DNA from: JBKPDV01 sp046728075
Lineage (GTDB): Bacteria > Acidobacteriota > Thermoanaerobaculia > UBA5066 > Gp7-AA6
Length of the DNA stretch: 6,653 nt
Direction: 5' to 3'
NCBI GenBank assembly: GCA_046728075.1
Contig: JBKPDV010000028.1
Coordinates: 1-6,653, forward strand
Shown: piece after piece, positions 1 through 5,650 of the stretch
Numbering within the stretch: position 1 is the first letter of the stretch
Layout: the number at the start of each line of letters is the position of its first letter
Notes under the pieces: model-generated
Databases searched by the model: none
The model's input: only the letters and a program-made list of their open reading frames with translations
What the model was told of the DNA's origin: nothing
Position numbers and translations under genes: made by a program

Positions 1-299
1 TCGGCGACCGCCGAGTGCGGAAGCCCTCCGCCGGGAATGTAGGCGAGATAACCGGGTCCGGCTGTGTTGAAACTCTTTGGGATGACTCGCTCGAAGAGTA
101 GGTCGAAGAGCTCCTCGTAGGGGCGCCCTTCGCGTGGAAGAGGCTCGACGAGCGACCGGGCCAGCTCGATGCCTCCCTCCGGATCTGCGGAAGGCTGTCT
201 GGGCAACGACGCGATATGCTCCAGAATCCGATCCCTCGCCGAATCGATCAGCGCGGCCAGCGCGTCGCCGGAGAGCTCGAGAGTCCTGTCCTCTTCCAA
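1..299 (-). CDS. PLP-dependent amino-acid decarboxylase (group II / DDC family), N-terminal part, cut by window edge
   Basis: Reading the minus strand from 299 to the window edge gives 99 codons without a stop. The segment FNTAGPGYLAYIPGGGLPHS, about residues 76-95, is the conserved N-terminal stretch of pyridoxal-phosphate decarboxylases of the aromatic-L-amino-acid / glutamate decarboxylase family, which form the substrate pocket here. The preceding helical part (LSGDALAALIDSARDRILEH, then a PLP-rich linker and YEELFDLLFERVIP) also fits. The catalytic lysine lies beyond the window, so substrate cannot be predicted. An in-frame TAA at 312-314 closes the frame upstream, and no ATG or GTG occurs before the conserved region, so TTG at 299 is the best start. 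No Shine-Dalgarno is visible; a TAAGAT hexamer lies 9 nt upstream. It follows the SpoIIAA-like gene on the same strand with a 59-nt gap. Known from family: cytosolic, decarboxylates an L-amino acid to an amine. Confidence 0.82.
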   Translation of the reverse strand, partial: MEEDRTLELSGDALAALIDSARDRILEHIASLPRQPSADPEGGIELARSLVEPLPREGRPYEELFDLLFERVIPKSFNTAGPGYLAYIPGGGLPHSAVA

Positions 300-308
300 A
301 TCCCGGCT

Positions 309-314
309 ATCTTA
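309..314 (-). promoter_or_regulatory. TAAGAT -10-like element close to the decarboxylase start
   Basis: TAAGAT on the minus strand is separated from the TTG start by exactly 9 nt and matches the TAnnnT pattern associated with leaderless transcripts. No clear -35 is seen. The same hexamer at the same distance precedes the SDR gene. Prediction only. Confidence 0.3.
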
Positions 315-358
315 GAGGAGGTTCGCCCGAGCGATGAAGAACAGCCCGAGGTGCCGTG

Positions 359-748
359 TCAGTGGACCGATGATCGCTGCGACACCAGCCAGGCGAGCGC
401 CTCGTCTGGCTCGCGAAACACCTTCGTTGTCCGGAAATACTTCACGGCGAATACTTCGAACACCATGGCAATGCCCAGGAACGTGTCCGTGCTGACGAGA
501 ATCGCGCAGACTTCGAATTGGACTTTGTCGCGCATTCGGCCGATGTGCTCGCTCACGACTCTCAGCTGGTCGCTTTTCGGTTCGACCGTGGCCCGGCGCA
601 GGTCGAGCAGGACATCCGGGTGGGCCGGGCACTCGGGATCTTTCCCTAGCTCCCGGAAGTGATCGATCACCTCGTCCAGCGTCACAGGTCCTTCGCAGCG
701 GGTGCGAATGATCCTGTCCGCCTTGCCGATTCGGTAGGTAACCGGCAT
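359..748 (-). CDS. SpoIIAA/STAS-like domain protein, 129 aa
   Basis: A small soluble protein made of one domain. It opens with MPVTYRIGKADRIIRTRCEG, a beta-strand pair typical of SpoIIAA-like (STAS/SEC14-like) proteins. Then come a helix (TLDEVIDHFRELGKDP), a core strand VLLDLRRATVE near residues 46-56, a second helix, a strand VCAILVSTD, and the family-typical closing motif VFREPDEALAWL at about 109-120. These proteins are widespread in environmental bacteria and have no settled biochemical role; regulatory or lipid-binding functions have been proposed from the fold. The ATG at 748 was chosen over an in-frame start at 814 because homologous sequence begins there and AGGGAGAG lies about 5 nt upstream, the best ribosome binding site in the window. 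It lies divergent from the tRNA and 59 nt upstream of the decarboxylase, so the two may be co-transcribed. Confidence 0.75.
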   Translation of the reverse strand: MPVTYRIGKADRIIRTRCEGPVTLDEVIDHFRELGKDPECPAHPDVLLDLRRATVEPKSDQLRVVSEHIGRMRDKVQFEVCAILVSTDTFLGIAMVFEVFAVKYFRTTKVFREPDEALAWLVSQRSSVH

Positions 749-900
749 GTCTCTCCCTGGGCCTTGCCGCCTGGTTTCCAATCCTACATTTCGGCCGTGG
801 GCCGGGTGCGCCATGGATTCATGGATTGAGGGCGATTCCCCTCCGCGCTCTCGAGAAGGGCTCCGGACGTACGCTCCGGCTGACTTACACTGATCGTCGT

Positions 901-976
901 TGTGGGGTAGTTGAATTGGTACAACGTCCGGCTGTTAACCGGAAGGTTGGGGGTTCGATTCCCTCCCCCACAGCCA
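901..976 (+). tRNA. tRNA-Asn (anticodon GTT), CCA encoded
   Basis: A complete cloverleaf can be folded by eye. The acceptor stem is 901-907 with 966-972, a perfect 7 bp. The D stem is 910-913 with 922-925. The anticodon stem is 927-931 with 939-943, with loop CTGTTAA, so the anticodon GTT is at 934-936. The T stem is 949-953 with 961-965, including one G-T pair, and its loop is TTCGATT. The discriminator is G973 and CCA at 974-976 is genomically encoded. A TACACT hexamer at 886-891 is a possible -10 with a start near 898. No terminator hairpin follows, and the porin coding sequence begins about 40 nt downstream. Confidence 0.96.
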
Positions 977-985
977 GCCATTTTC

Positions 986-1021
986 ATGAGCGAATTAGAA
1001 AGCCGCCGAGACCCAGATTGA
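986..1021 (+). other. 11-codon ORF overlapping the porin start
   Basis: ATG at 986 opens MSELESRRDPD and stops at TGA 1019-1021, which overlaps the proposed porin TTG (1018-1020) in the string TTGA. It may be a leader peptide that couples translation, a remnant of the porin N-terminus after a frameshift, or chance. There is no good ribosome binding site before it. Confidence 0.25.
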
Positions 1022-2202
1022 GACGCGCCTTCGGGGTTGCGCTCGCGGCCGGTCTCGCTTCCGTCCTGCTGCGCGAGACGGCTAGTGCCCAGGTGGTTGT
1101 CACGGTCAATGACACCGTGAACTTCCGGCTCGGATTCCTGCTTCAAACCTGGGCGGACAGCCTTCAGGATCCCATCAGTCAAGGCTACTCGGACAACCTC
1201 TTCGTCCGCCGCGTACGGCTCATCTTAGCGGGCAACCTCGCCAAGGAAGTGAGCTTTTTCTTCGAGACGGAGAACTCGCGCCTTGGTGATGCCGGAACAG
1301 ACGGGGTGAAAAACATCAACACCGGTCTCCGCGTCCTGGACGCGTTCGGAGAGTGGCGGGTGTTCGGCAGCGATCAATTCATTCTCGATGTCGGCAAGTT
1401 GGTGATTCCGCTCAGTCGCAACTCGCTCCAAAGCATTACGAGCCCTCTCTCTCTGGATGCCGGCACGTTCACGTTCCTCCAGGGCGCCGGCACGCAGTCG
1501 GACGCCGGCCGCGACGTGGGATTCCAGCTCAAGAGCTATCTCGCTGACGGCCATCTCGAGTTTCGCGGAGGCGTGTTCGACGGGCTCCGCGCCGGGAGCA
1601 GCGCTGCTGGAGCGGGGTCTCGGAACTCTCCACGCTGGGTCGGTCGTGTGGTCTACAACTTCTTCGACACGGAAAGCGGGTACATCCCCGTCGGCACCAA
1701 CCTCGGAAAAAAGAAAATCCTCGCGATCGGCGGCGGCTACGACACGCAGGGCACCTACAAGGCGTATGGCAGCGACTTCATGATCGACTGGCCGATCGGG
1801 CCGACGGAACCCGTCAAGGGACAGAACGCCCTTACCGCCCACGTGGATTACATCCGGTTCGACGGAGGCTGCGGCTTGACTGCCGCTGGGACGCGCACGA
1901 CGAACTGCCTGATTCCGACCCTGACCGATCAAGACGAGATCTTCACTGACCTGGGGTTCTATTTTGTCGACCTGAAGCTCCAGCCCTTCTTTCGCTTTGA
2001 GTGGAACGGGTTCGTGGACGACATCGACCGCAGTAAGGACTCGCGCCGGTACATGGGCGGATTCAACTACTACGTCGCCCAGCAGAACCTCAAGATCACG
2101 GCGGCCTACGAGCGGATCGTCCCGAACGTGGCGGGCGCAACAACTTGGAAGCAGAAGAACACGAATCACCTCGTTGTCCAGTTGCAGTTCCTCTATTTCT
2201 GA
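1018..2202 (+). CDS. Outer-membrane porin, phosphate-selective porin O/P type, 394 aa
   Basis: The protein reads as a signal peptide followed by a beta-barrel. TTG at 1018 gives MRRAFGVALAAGLASVLLR... ending ASA|Q, a good signal peptidase I site at residue 24/25. The mature part has alternating amphipathic strands. The block FLLQTWADSLQD...DNLFVRRVRLILAGNLAKEVSFFFETEN is characteristic of the OprO/OprP-like porin family (Pfam phosphate-selective porin). The chain ends LVVQLQFLYF, with the terminal Phe recognised by the BAM machinery. It should form a trimeric outer-membrane channel; anion or phosphate preference is the family description, not shown here. The frame stays open upstream through the tRNA, which cannot be coding, so the start must lie after 976. 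TTG 1018 is preferred because it sits at the signal peptide; ATT 994 is the other in-frame option. No strong Shine-Dalgarno is visible. Cys285 and Cys297 flank a predicted loop. An attC-like site begins 36 nt after the stop. Confidence 0.85.
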   Translation: MRRAFGVALAAGLASVLLRETASAQVVVTVNDTVNFRLGFLLQTWADSLQDPISQGYSDNLFVRRVRLILAGNLAKEVSFFFETENSRLGDAGTDGVKNINTGLRVLDAFGEWRVFGSDQFILDVGKLVIPLSRNSLQSITSPLSLDAGTFTFLQGAGTQSDAGRDVGFQLKSYLADGHLEFRGGVFDGLRAGSSAAGAGSRNSPRWVGRVVYNFFDTESGYIPVGTNLGKKKILAIGGGYDTQGTYKAYGSDFMIDWPIGPTEPVKGQNALTAHVDYIRFDGGCGLTAAGTRTTNCLIPTLTDQDEIFTDLGFYFVDLKLQPFFRFEWNGFVDDIDRSKDSRRYMGGFNYYVAQQNLKITAAYERIVPNVAGATTWKQKNTNHLVVQLQFLYF

Positions 2203-2238
2203 GGAATTCCGGCAGCAGAATGGAAGAGCCGCCCCGCC

Positions 2239-2297
2239 GCTTAACCCGCGTCTGCAGCGGACGCGCTTGCGCGCCGCTGAACCGCAAGCCGTTGGGC
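2239..2297 (+). other. attC-like integron recombination site (59 bp)
   Basis: The left end GCTTAAC (2239-2245) fits the R'' consensus RYYYAAC, and the right end GTTGGGC (2291-2297) fits the R' core GTTRRRY. The two pair over all 7 positions, two of them G-T. Inside, CAGCGG (2255-2260) pairs perfectly with CCGCTG (2274-2279) as the L''/L' stem. A2261 is extrahelical, followed by a CGCGC/GCGCG tip (2262-2266 with 2269-2273). Unpaired stretches separate the R and L stems, as in folded single-stranded attC. Length 59 bp lies within the attC range. Orientation matches a site placed 3' of the porin gene, 36 nt after its stop, with the crossover expected at G2291/T2292. No integrase is in the window, so this would be part of an array elsewhere served or a CALIN. 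A chance hairpin or terminator is the alternative; there is no T-tract. Confidence 0.65.
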
Positions 2298-2310
2298 GGT
2301 CCGAGAAAAC

Positions 2311-2553
2311 ATGCAGATCGTGTTCGGCATACTCATCGTGATCGTCGTCATCCTCGCCGCAGGCTTGCTCAGCGTTGTCGCAGTCTCCGGGATTCGCCGC
2401 GGCCGTCAGAAGCATGGGTCATCAGGTACTCTGAGCGCCGGCATGTTGAAGATTCAGTCGCTTCTCGAGCCGTCGAAGCGGCACGTCGTTCATGCCGCAA
2501 GAGATGAAGCGGAATCGACCGACGAAGACACTTCCGGCGAACTTCCCGGATGA
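2311..2553 (+). CDS. Small single-pass membrane protein, 80 aa, unknown function
   Basis: Residues about 2-27 (start MQIVFGILIVIVVILAAGLL) form one hydrophobic helix, followed by a basic stop-transfer stretch IRRGRQK, so the C-terminal 50 residues are probably cytoplasmic. The tail contains MLKIQSLLEPSKRHVVHAAR and an acidic end DEDTSGELPG. This plan, a membrane anchor plus a PxKRH-like segment plus an acidic, SG-containing tail, recalls small DUF6191-type proteins, but the resemblance is by eye and weak. The ATG lies 14 nt after the attC-like site and the gene ends 33 nt before a second half-site, so it sits where a cassette ORF would. The ribosome binding site is poor (GAG 6 nt upstream). 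The stop at 2551-2553 is close to the proposed start of the next gene, which suggests co-transcription. Confidence 0.6.
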   Translation: MQIVFGILIVIVVILAAGLLSVVAVSGIRRGRQKHGSSGTLSAGMLKIQSLLEPSKRHVVHAARDEAESTDEDTSGELPG

Positions 2554-2560
2554 AATCCCT

Positions 2561-3028
2561 GTGGCCGGAATCCGGCTGCTGCGATCGCCGCTGAGCCGCA
2601 AGCCGTTGGGCCGTTGGGAAGTTGCACTGCTGGCACTTTGTCTTTTCGGCGTGGGTTGCTCGGAGCGGCTCACGCCTTCCCGGGCGGGAACAATCATTCG
2701 TCACTCGAAGGCGTTTCTATCGGGATCACCTGAGAGTCATCCGGTGTTTGACAGGGTGTCCGCGTTGCTGACCGGTTCCGGAGGCCCGACACCGGAGCGC
2801 CAGGAAGGGGACTCGTACATCGCAGAGTTCTCTTATCACTGGCCCGCGGACCCGAAAGCGGGGGGAGCGGGTCGGCCTGTCTACGAGCTGACGGCGAGAG
2901 TCTTTCTTCGGCGGTCGGGAAACGGTTGGGCTGTTGACGACGATCGATCGAGAACGTTGGTCCCTTCCTGGCCGCGGTTACCCAAAACACCAAGTCCCTT
3001 CTGGCCCCACGAGGGAATGGTTCCGTAA
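2561..3028 (+). CDS. Probable lipoprotein, unknown function, about 155 aa
   Basis: A basic N-region, then the hydrophobic stretch VALLALCLFGVG ending at Cys33 followed by SER, looks like a lipoprotein signal. The lipobox is imperfect, with Gly rather than Leu/Val at -3. Behind the cysteine, RLTPSRAGTIIRHSKAFL resembles the S/T-x-x-A-x-x-I-I-x-x-S start seen in small hypothetical lipoproteins; a strand-rich middle (YIAEFSYHW, YELTARVFLRR) and a Pro-rich tail follow. I do not recognise a function. The start is uncertain. GTG 2561 has GGATGA upstream and follows the previous stop by 7 nt; TTG 2606 would give a compact 18-residue signal and falls exactly in the half attC core; ATG 2504 would overlap the previous gene. 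Residues encoded by the half-site (SPLSRKPLG) become the N-region if GTG is used. It converges on plsC with 14 nt between stops. Confidence 0.6.
   Translation: MAGIRLLRSPLSRKPLGRWEVALLALCLFGVGCSERLTPSRAGTIIRHSKAFLSGSPESHPVFDRVSALLTGSGGPTPERQEGDSYIAEFSYHWPADPKAGGAGRPVYELTARVFLRRSGNGWAVDDDRSRTLVPSWPRLPKTPSPFWPHEGMVP
2586..2611 (+). other. Half attC-like site (L'-R' half copy)
   Basis: These 26 bases match 2272-2297 at 25 positions; the only change is A2281 to G2595. The copy covers the L' CCGCTG and the R' core GTTGGGC (2605-2611) but has no recognisable R'' or L'' arm upstream. The sequence left of 2585 differs completely. It lies 314 bp after the first site, so the interval holds exactly one small ORF, as in a gene cassette. 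Confidence 0.55.
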
Positions 3029-3042
3029 CCGCCAGTCACCTG

Positions 3043-3777
3043 TTAAGAGCGCAGCTGATCCAGCGCCGCCTGCATCTGTGATCGCACCGCAAAGACGAGC
3101 GAGGGCAGGTCTTTCGAGTCGAGGCCTTCCGTCGCCACGGGCTCGAGGACGCGCATGCGCAGGTGCCCGGGGCGGGCGAGATGGCGATTCGTGTCGCAGA
3201 CGACCGTCAGAGGCTCCGCCACGATCGGAACGATCGGCGCGCCGGCGGCCAGAGCCAGTCGAAAGGCGCCGGTCTTGAACGGCAGCAGCTCCGGCCCGGT
3301 GTTGCGGTGTCCCTCGGGCATGAACCAGACGGCGATCTTCTCCTCGGCCATGGTCCGCGCTGCCTGCTCGAGAGACTCCAGAGCGCTCCTGGCGTGCGCG
3401 CGGTCGATGATGAGGTTTCCCGAAAGCCGGTAGAACCAGCCGAAGATCGGAATGCGGCCGATCTCGCGCTTGCCGGCCGACACGGTCCTTCGGGGAAAGA
3501 TTGCGCCGAAGGTCACGACGTCCAGGAAACTCTGATGATTGGCGACGATCACGCAGGGGCGAAAGGCCTCGAGCCGTTCGCGGTTCTCCACCTCGATCGA
3601 CCAGCCCATCATGCGAGCGAGCCCGCGGCAGAACACCTTGCCGTAGACATAGAGAGTCTGGCGATTGCCTCGCTGGAGAAGCAGCCAGACGATGCCGGCC
3701 GCCGAGCAGAGAACGAAATACGCGCCCCCCACGGTTATCCCGAAGAAAAAGAAGAGCTTTTCGAAAAAGGTCTTCAA
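3043..3777 (-). CDS. plsC: 1-acyl-sn-glycerol-3-phosphate acyltransferase (PlsC family), 244 aa
   Basis: It transfers an acyl chain to the sn-2 position of lysophosphatidic acid to give phosphatidic acid, at the inner membrane. All four family blocks are present: motif I NHQSFLD at 80-86 (catalytic His81 and Asp86), motif II GKREIGRIPIFGW at 102-114, motif III FMPEGHRN at 152-159 (substrate-binding Glu155; His replaces the usual Thr/Ser), and motif IV VPIV at 183-186. An N-terminal hydrophobic segment (about 8-35) anchors it. Length is normal for the family. The start is TTG at 3777; an in-frame TGA lies about 10 codons upstream and no ATG exists before the anchor. GAGAGG about 9 nt upstream may serve as ribosome binding site. 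It is the last of four minus-strand genes, 49 nt after its neighbour, with a perfect palindrome in that gap. Other lysophospholipid acyltransferases share these motifs, so the acceptor is inferred. Confidence 0.92.
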   Translation of the reverse strand: MKTFFEKLFFFFGITVGGAYFVLCSAAGIVWLLLQRGNRQTLYVYGKVFCRGLARMMGWSIEVENRERLEAFRPCVIVANHQSFLDVVTFGAIFPRRTVSAGKREIGRIPIFGWFYRLSGNLIIDRAHARSALESLEQAARTMAEEKIAVWFMPEGHRNTGPELLPFKTGAFRLALAAGAPIVPIVAEPLTVVCDTNRHLARPGHLRMRVLEPVATEGLDSKDLPSLVFAVRSQMQAALDQLRS

Positions 3778-3798
3778 GAGGAGGAGCCTCTCGGCCTC

Positions 3799-3814
3799 AT
3801 ATCAGATCTGATAT
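3799..3814. promoter_or_regulatory. 16-bp perfect palindrome upstream of plsC, candidate operator
   Basis: ATATCAGATCTGATAT reads identically on both strands, with its centre between 3806 and 3807. It is AT-rich within a GC-rich region and lies in the 49-nt gap before plsC, 22 nt from the TTG. With no loop and no T-tract it is a poor terminator, so a dimeric repressor or activator site is more likely. The cognate protein is not known. Confidence 0.4.
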
Positions 3815-3826
3815 ATCGACCCCGGT

Positions 3827-4495
3827 TCAATGCAGGGATCGGGAGCCGGGATAGCCGGCAGCATTCCAGATCGGGTCGAAGATCGCCTGGAACGCCGCGG
3901 TGGGGTCCGCGGCGAGGTCTTCGAGAAGCACCTCCGGGACGACGAGGTCGTCCCGGTCGATCGGATGCGGGACAAGGCGTTCATCGCCGGTATCGCCTCC
4001 GTTCAGGTCCCAGCCTCGCACGTGGAGCAGCGTCAGCATGAGCGCCGTCGGCCCGCGAGCGCCGGCGCCCGCGAGAACGCGCATCCATCGTCGCGCGGTT
4101 TCGGAGAGAAGCCGCTCGAACGTCCGGATGTCGTTTCGTTCCCCCTCGCCGCCGGGCGCCAACAATGCCGTGTCTCCCATTTCCAGAACCCCGTTGCGGA
4201 AGACCTGGACATAAGAGCGCGTGTCCTCCGAGGCGCTCGAGTCCCACACGAGAACCCCTTCGAAGTCGTAGGAGAGGGACCATTGCTCCCCGGCGAGGCC
4301 GGTCAGCGACCGTTCGTGGGCGACCGCGGAAAGATTCACCGACGCGCCCGGCTCGAAGGCGCTCGCTGGCAGGACGTGGAGCACGGTGGCGGGTCCTTCG
4401 GCCAGAGAGACGGGAATGTCGCCCGAGTCCATCTTGGCCAGGCGGTCGTCTCGAAAGGCCTTCATGAATTCGTAGATTCCGGCGTCGAGCTTCAT
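3827..4495 (-). CDS. Stand-alone C-terminal domain related to AlbA_2/Schlafen-type ATP-binding proteins, 222 aa
   Basis: The pattern F-R-D-D-R-L-A-x(3)-S-G-D-I-P-V-S-L (14-31), VLHVLPASAF (38-47), YDFEGVLVW (76-84), YVQVFRNGVLE (95-105), LMLTLLHVRG (152-161) and FDPIWNAAG (206-214) resembles the C-terminal half of proteins usually annotated as ATP-binding or putative transcriptional regulators. Those carry an N-terminal AlbA_2 DNA-binding domain. That N-terminal domain is absent here: only 16 nt separate this start from the upstream gene's stop. It is therefore either an established one-domain form or a truncated derivative that kept its frame. No transmembrane segment or signal is present, so it should be cytoplasmic. 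The ATG at 4495 has no obvious Shine-Dalgarno; translation may be coupled to the channel gene. The family link comes from memory of sequence patterns; molecular function is unknown. Confidence 0.62.
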   Translation of the reverse strand: MKLDAGIYEFMKAFRDDRLAKMDSGDIPVSLAEGPATVLHVLPASAFEPGASVNLSAVAHERSLTGLAGEQWSLSYDFEGVLVWDSSASEDTRSYVQVFRNGVLEMGDTALLAPGGEGERNDIRTFERLLSETARRWMRVLAGAGARGPTALMLTLLHVRGWDLNGGDTGDERLVPHPIDRDDLVVPEVLLEDLAADPTAAFQAIFDPIWNAAGYPGSRSLH

Positions 4496-4511
4496 GTGAC
4501 AGCACTTGCCA

Positions 4512-5642
4512 TCAGAGTCTGTCGAGACCTATGGGGTCGGGCCCTCGGCCTCCCAGGTGCACGGCTCCTCCGGTGCGTTCCCAGTTGTCGACGGCCTCCC
4601 CGGAAGGGAGCCAGTCCGGCAGGGGCATGAGCAGAAAACGGGAGAGCGCCTCGACCTGCGGCTCGTAGAGGGCGCGCAACGCCGTGAACTTGGTGATCGC
4701 GCCTGTGTCGGACTTCAACCGTACGTCCGCTTGGGCCAGAAAGTGCTCCAGATGCTCGAACTCTCCCGGCGGCAGGCGATCGGGGGACGGGGGCGTCGGC
4801 GCAAGACTGAAAACGGCGCACAGATCGACCACGGCGTGCCGTGCGATCGCGTAAGTCAGCCGCGCCGTCCGAACTGGACCGTCCTCGACGCGCGCGATGA
4901 CGAGCGTGCAGACGTCCAGAATCGCGGTCAGCGCCGCGACCCAGGACTGGTTGTCGTGTTGCGAGCGAAAGTAGGAAAGAACCGGAAACGAAACGTGGCT
5001 CTCGAGGAGCTCGGCCGACCACCGCTCCCACTCGGCGAGCAGCTCCCGCAGATCGTCCGATTCGTCGCATCGGTGCCGGCGAAGGAGCTGCGCCGCGGTC
5101 GGCGGGGATCCGGCGCGGGCGTCGAGCAGCGAGATGTTGACCTCTCGGCGCGAGAATGCCTGCGAGATCAGCGGCAGGTAACCGATCACGAGCGCGAGAA
5201 ACGCGAAGCCCATCCCGGACTCAAGCACGGTCAGGGAGCGCGCGAGCGTGTTGCGCGGCGTGACGTCCCCCAATCCGAGGGTGACGAACGTCGTTCCGCT
5301 CATGTAGAGATCGACGAGAAAACCTTGGCTGCCGTCCGGCGTGGCCATCCGCGAGCCGAGCCCCCAGTGCAGCAGCGCAAACGCGAGGATGAGTCCGACC
5401 GCCCACGTCGCGAGCAAGAGGATCAGGGAAAGGGGACCGAAGACCATGAGCACATTTTCCCGACGATTGCCGGGGGGAAACAGGCGCGCCACGCTCCTCC
5501 AGGGTCTCCAGAGAATCCGGTAGAAGAGACGCGTCAGCCGGAACGTCCGCGAGACCCGGCGCGAGAGGACGATCGTCTCGAATGCATCCCAGAGGATGAC
5601 TAAGATCAGCGGGACGGCGAGGAAGGCGGCCCAGGGGTGCAT
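4512..5642 (-). CDS. Potassium-channel-type ion channel (Ion_trans_2 pore), 376 aa
   Basis: An inner-membrane protein. The first hydrophobic helix (about 4-18) is followed by DAFETIVLSRRVSRTFRLTR, a conserved signature of a bacterial 'ion channel / potassium channel family' group. A second helix spans about 67-92. A pore loop contains MSGTTFVTLGLGDVTP with filter TLGLGD at 121-126, and a third helix spans about 137-158. The remaining 215 residues form a cytoplasmic, largely helical domain of unknown fold. K+ selectivity is inferred from the T-x-G-x-G-D pattern; the usual aromatic is Leu here. ATG 5642 is preferred; an in-frame TTG at 5684 would only add 14 residues encoded by the heptad repeats. 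No Shine-Dalgarno is present, but TAGAAT lies 8 nt before the ATG. The stop is 16 nt before the AlbA-like gene, so the two are probably one transcript. Confidence 0.8.
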   Translation of the reverse strand: MHPWAAFLAVPLILVILWDAFETIVLSRRVSRTFRLTRLFYRILWRPWRSVARLFPPGNRRENVLMVFGPLSLILLLATWAVGLILAFALLHWGLGSRMATPDGSQGFLVDLYMSGTTFVTLGLGDVTPRNTLARSLTVLESGMGFAFLALVIGYLPLISQAFSRREVNISLLDARAGSPPTAAQLLRRHRCDESDDLRELLAEWERWSAELLESHVSFPVLSYFRSQHDNQSWVAALTAILDVCTLVIARVEDGPVRTARLTYAIARHAVVDLCAVFSLAPTPPSPDRLPPGEFEHLEHFLAQADVRLKSDTGAITKFTALRALYEPQVEALSRFLLMPLPDWLPSGEAVDNWERTGGAVHLGGRGPDPIGLDRL

Positions 5643-5650
5643 CGGATGGG

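Noticed and set aside
812..827. Perfect tandem 8-bp duplication CATGGATT x2 upstream of the tRNA.
   Set aside because: It is too short to interpret; no element lies between the copies, so it is not a target-site duplication of a visible insertion.
826..1017. In-frame extension of the porin reading frame back to 826.
   Set aside because: It would translate through the entire tRNA-Asn and places 64 residues before a clean signal peptide, so it is an accidental open frame.
1225..2415. Long open frame on the minus strand opposite the porin (396 codons).
   Set aside because: It is a GC-rich antisense shadow with low-complexity composition and no recognisable motif; the plus strand encodes a clear porin.
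2612..2618. Second GTTGGG right after the half-site core, seen as a possible tandem attC core.
   Set aside because: It reads GTTGGGA, lacking the final pyrimidine of GTTRRRY, and has no partner arm.
2369..2704. Minus-strand open frames opposite the small membrane protein and lipoprotein.
   Set aside because: Composition is Arg/Ser-rich without motifs, and they overlap better-supported plus-strand genes and the half attC copy.
3029..3042. Possible shared terminator between the convergent lipoprotein and plsC genes.
   Set aside because: Only 14 nt separate the stops and I see no stem-loop or T-tract.
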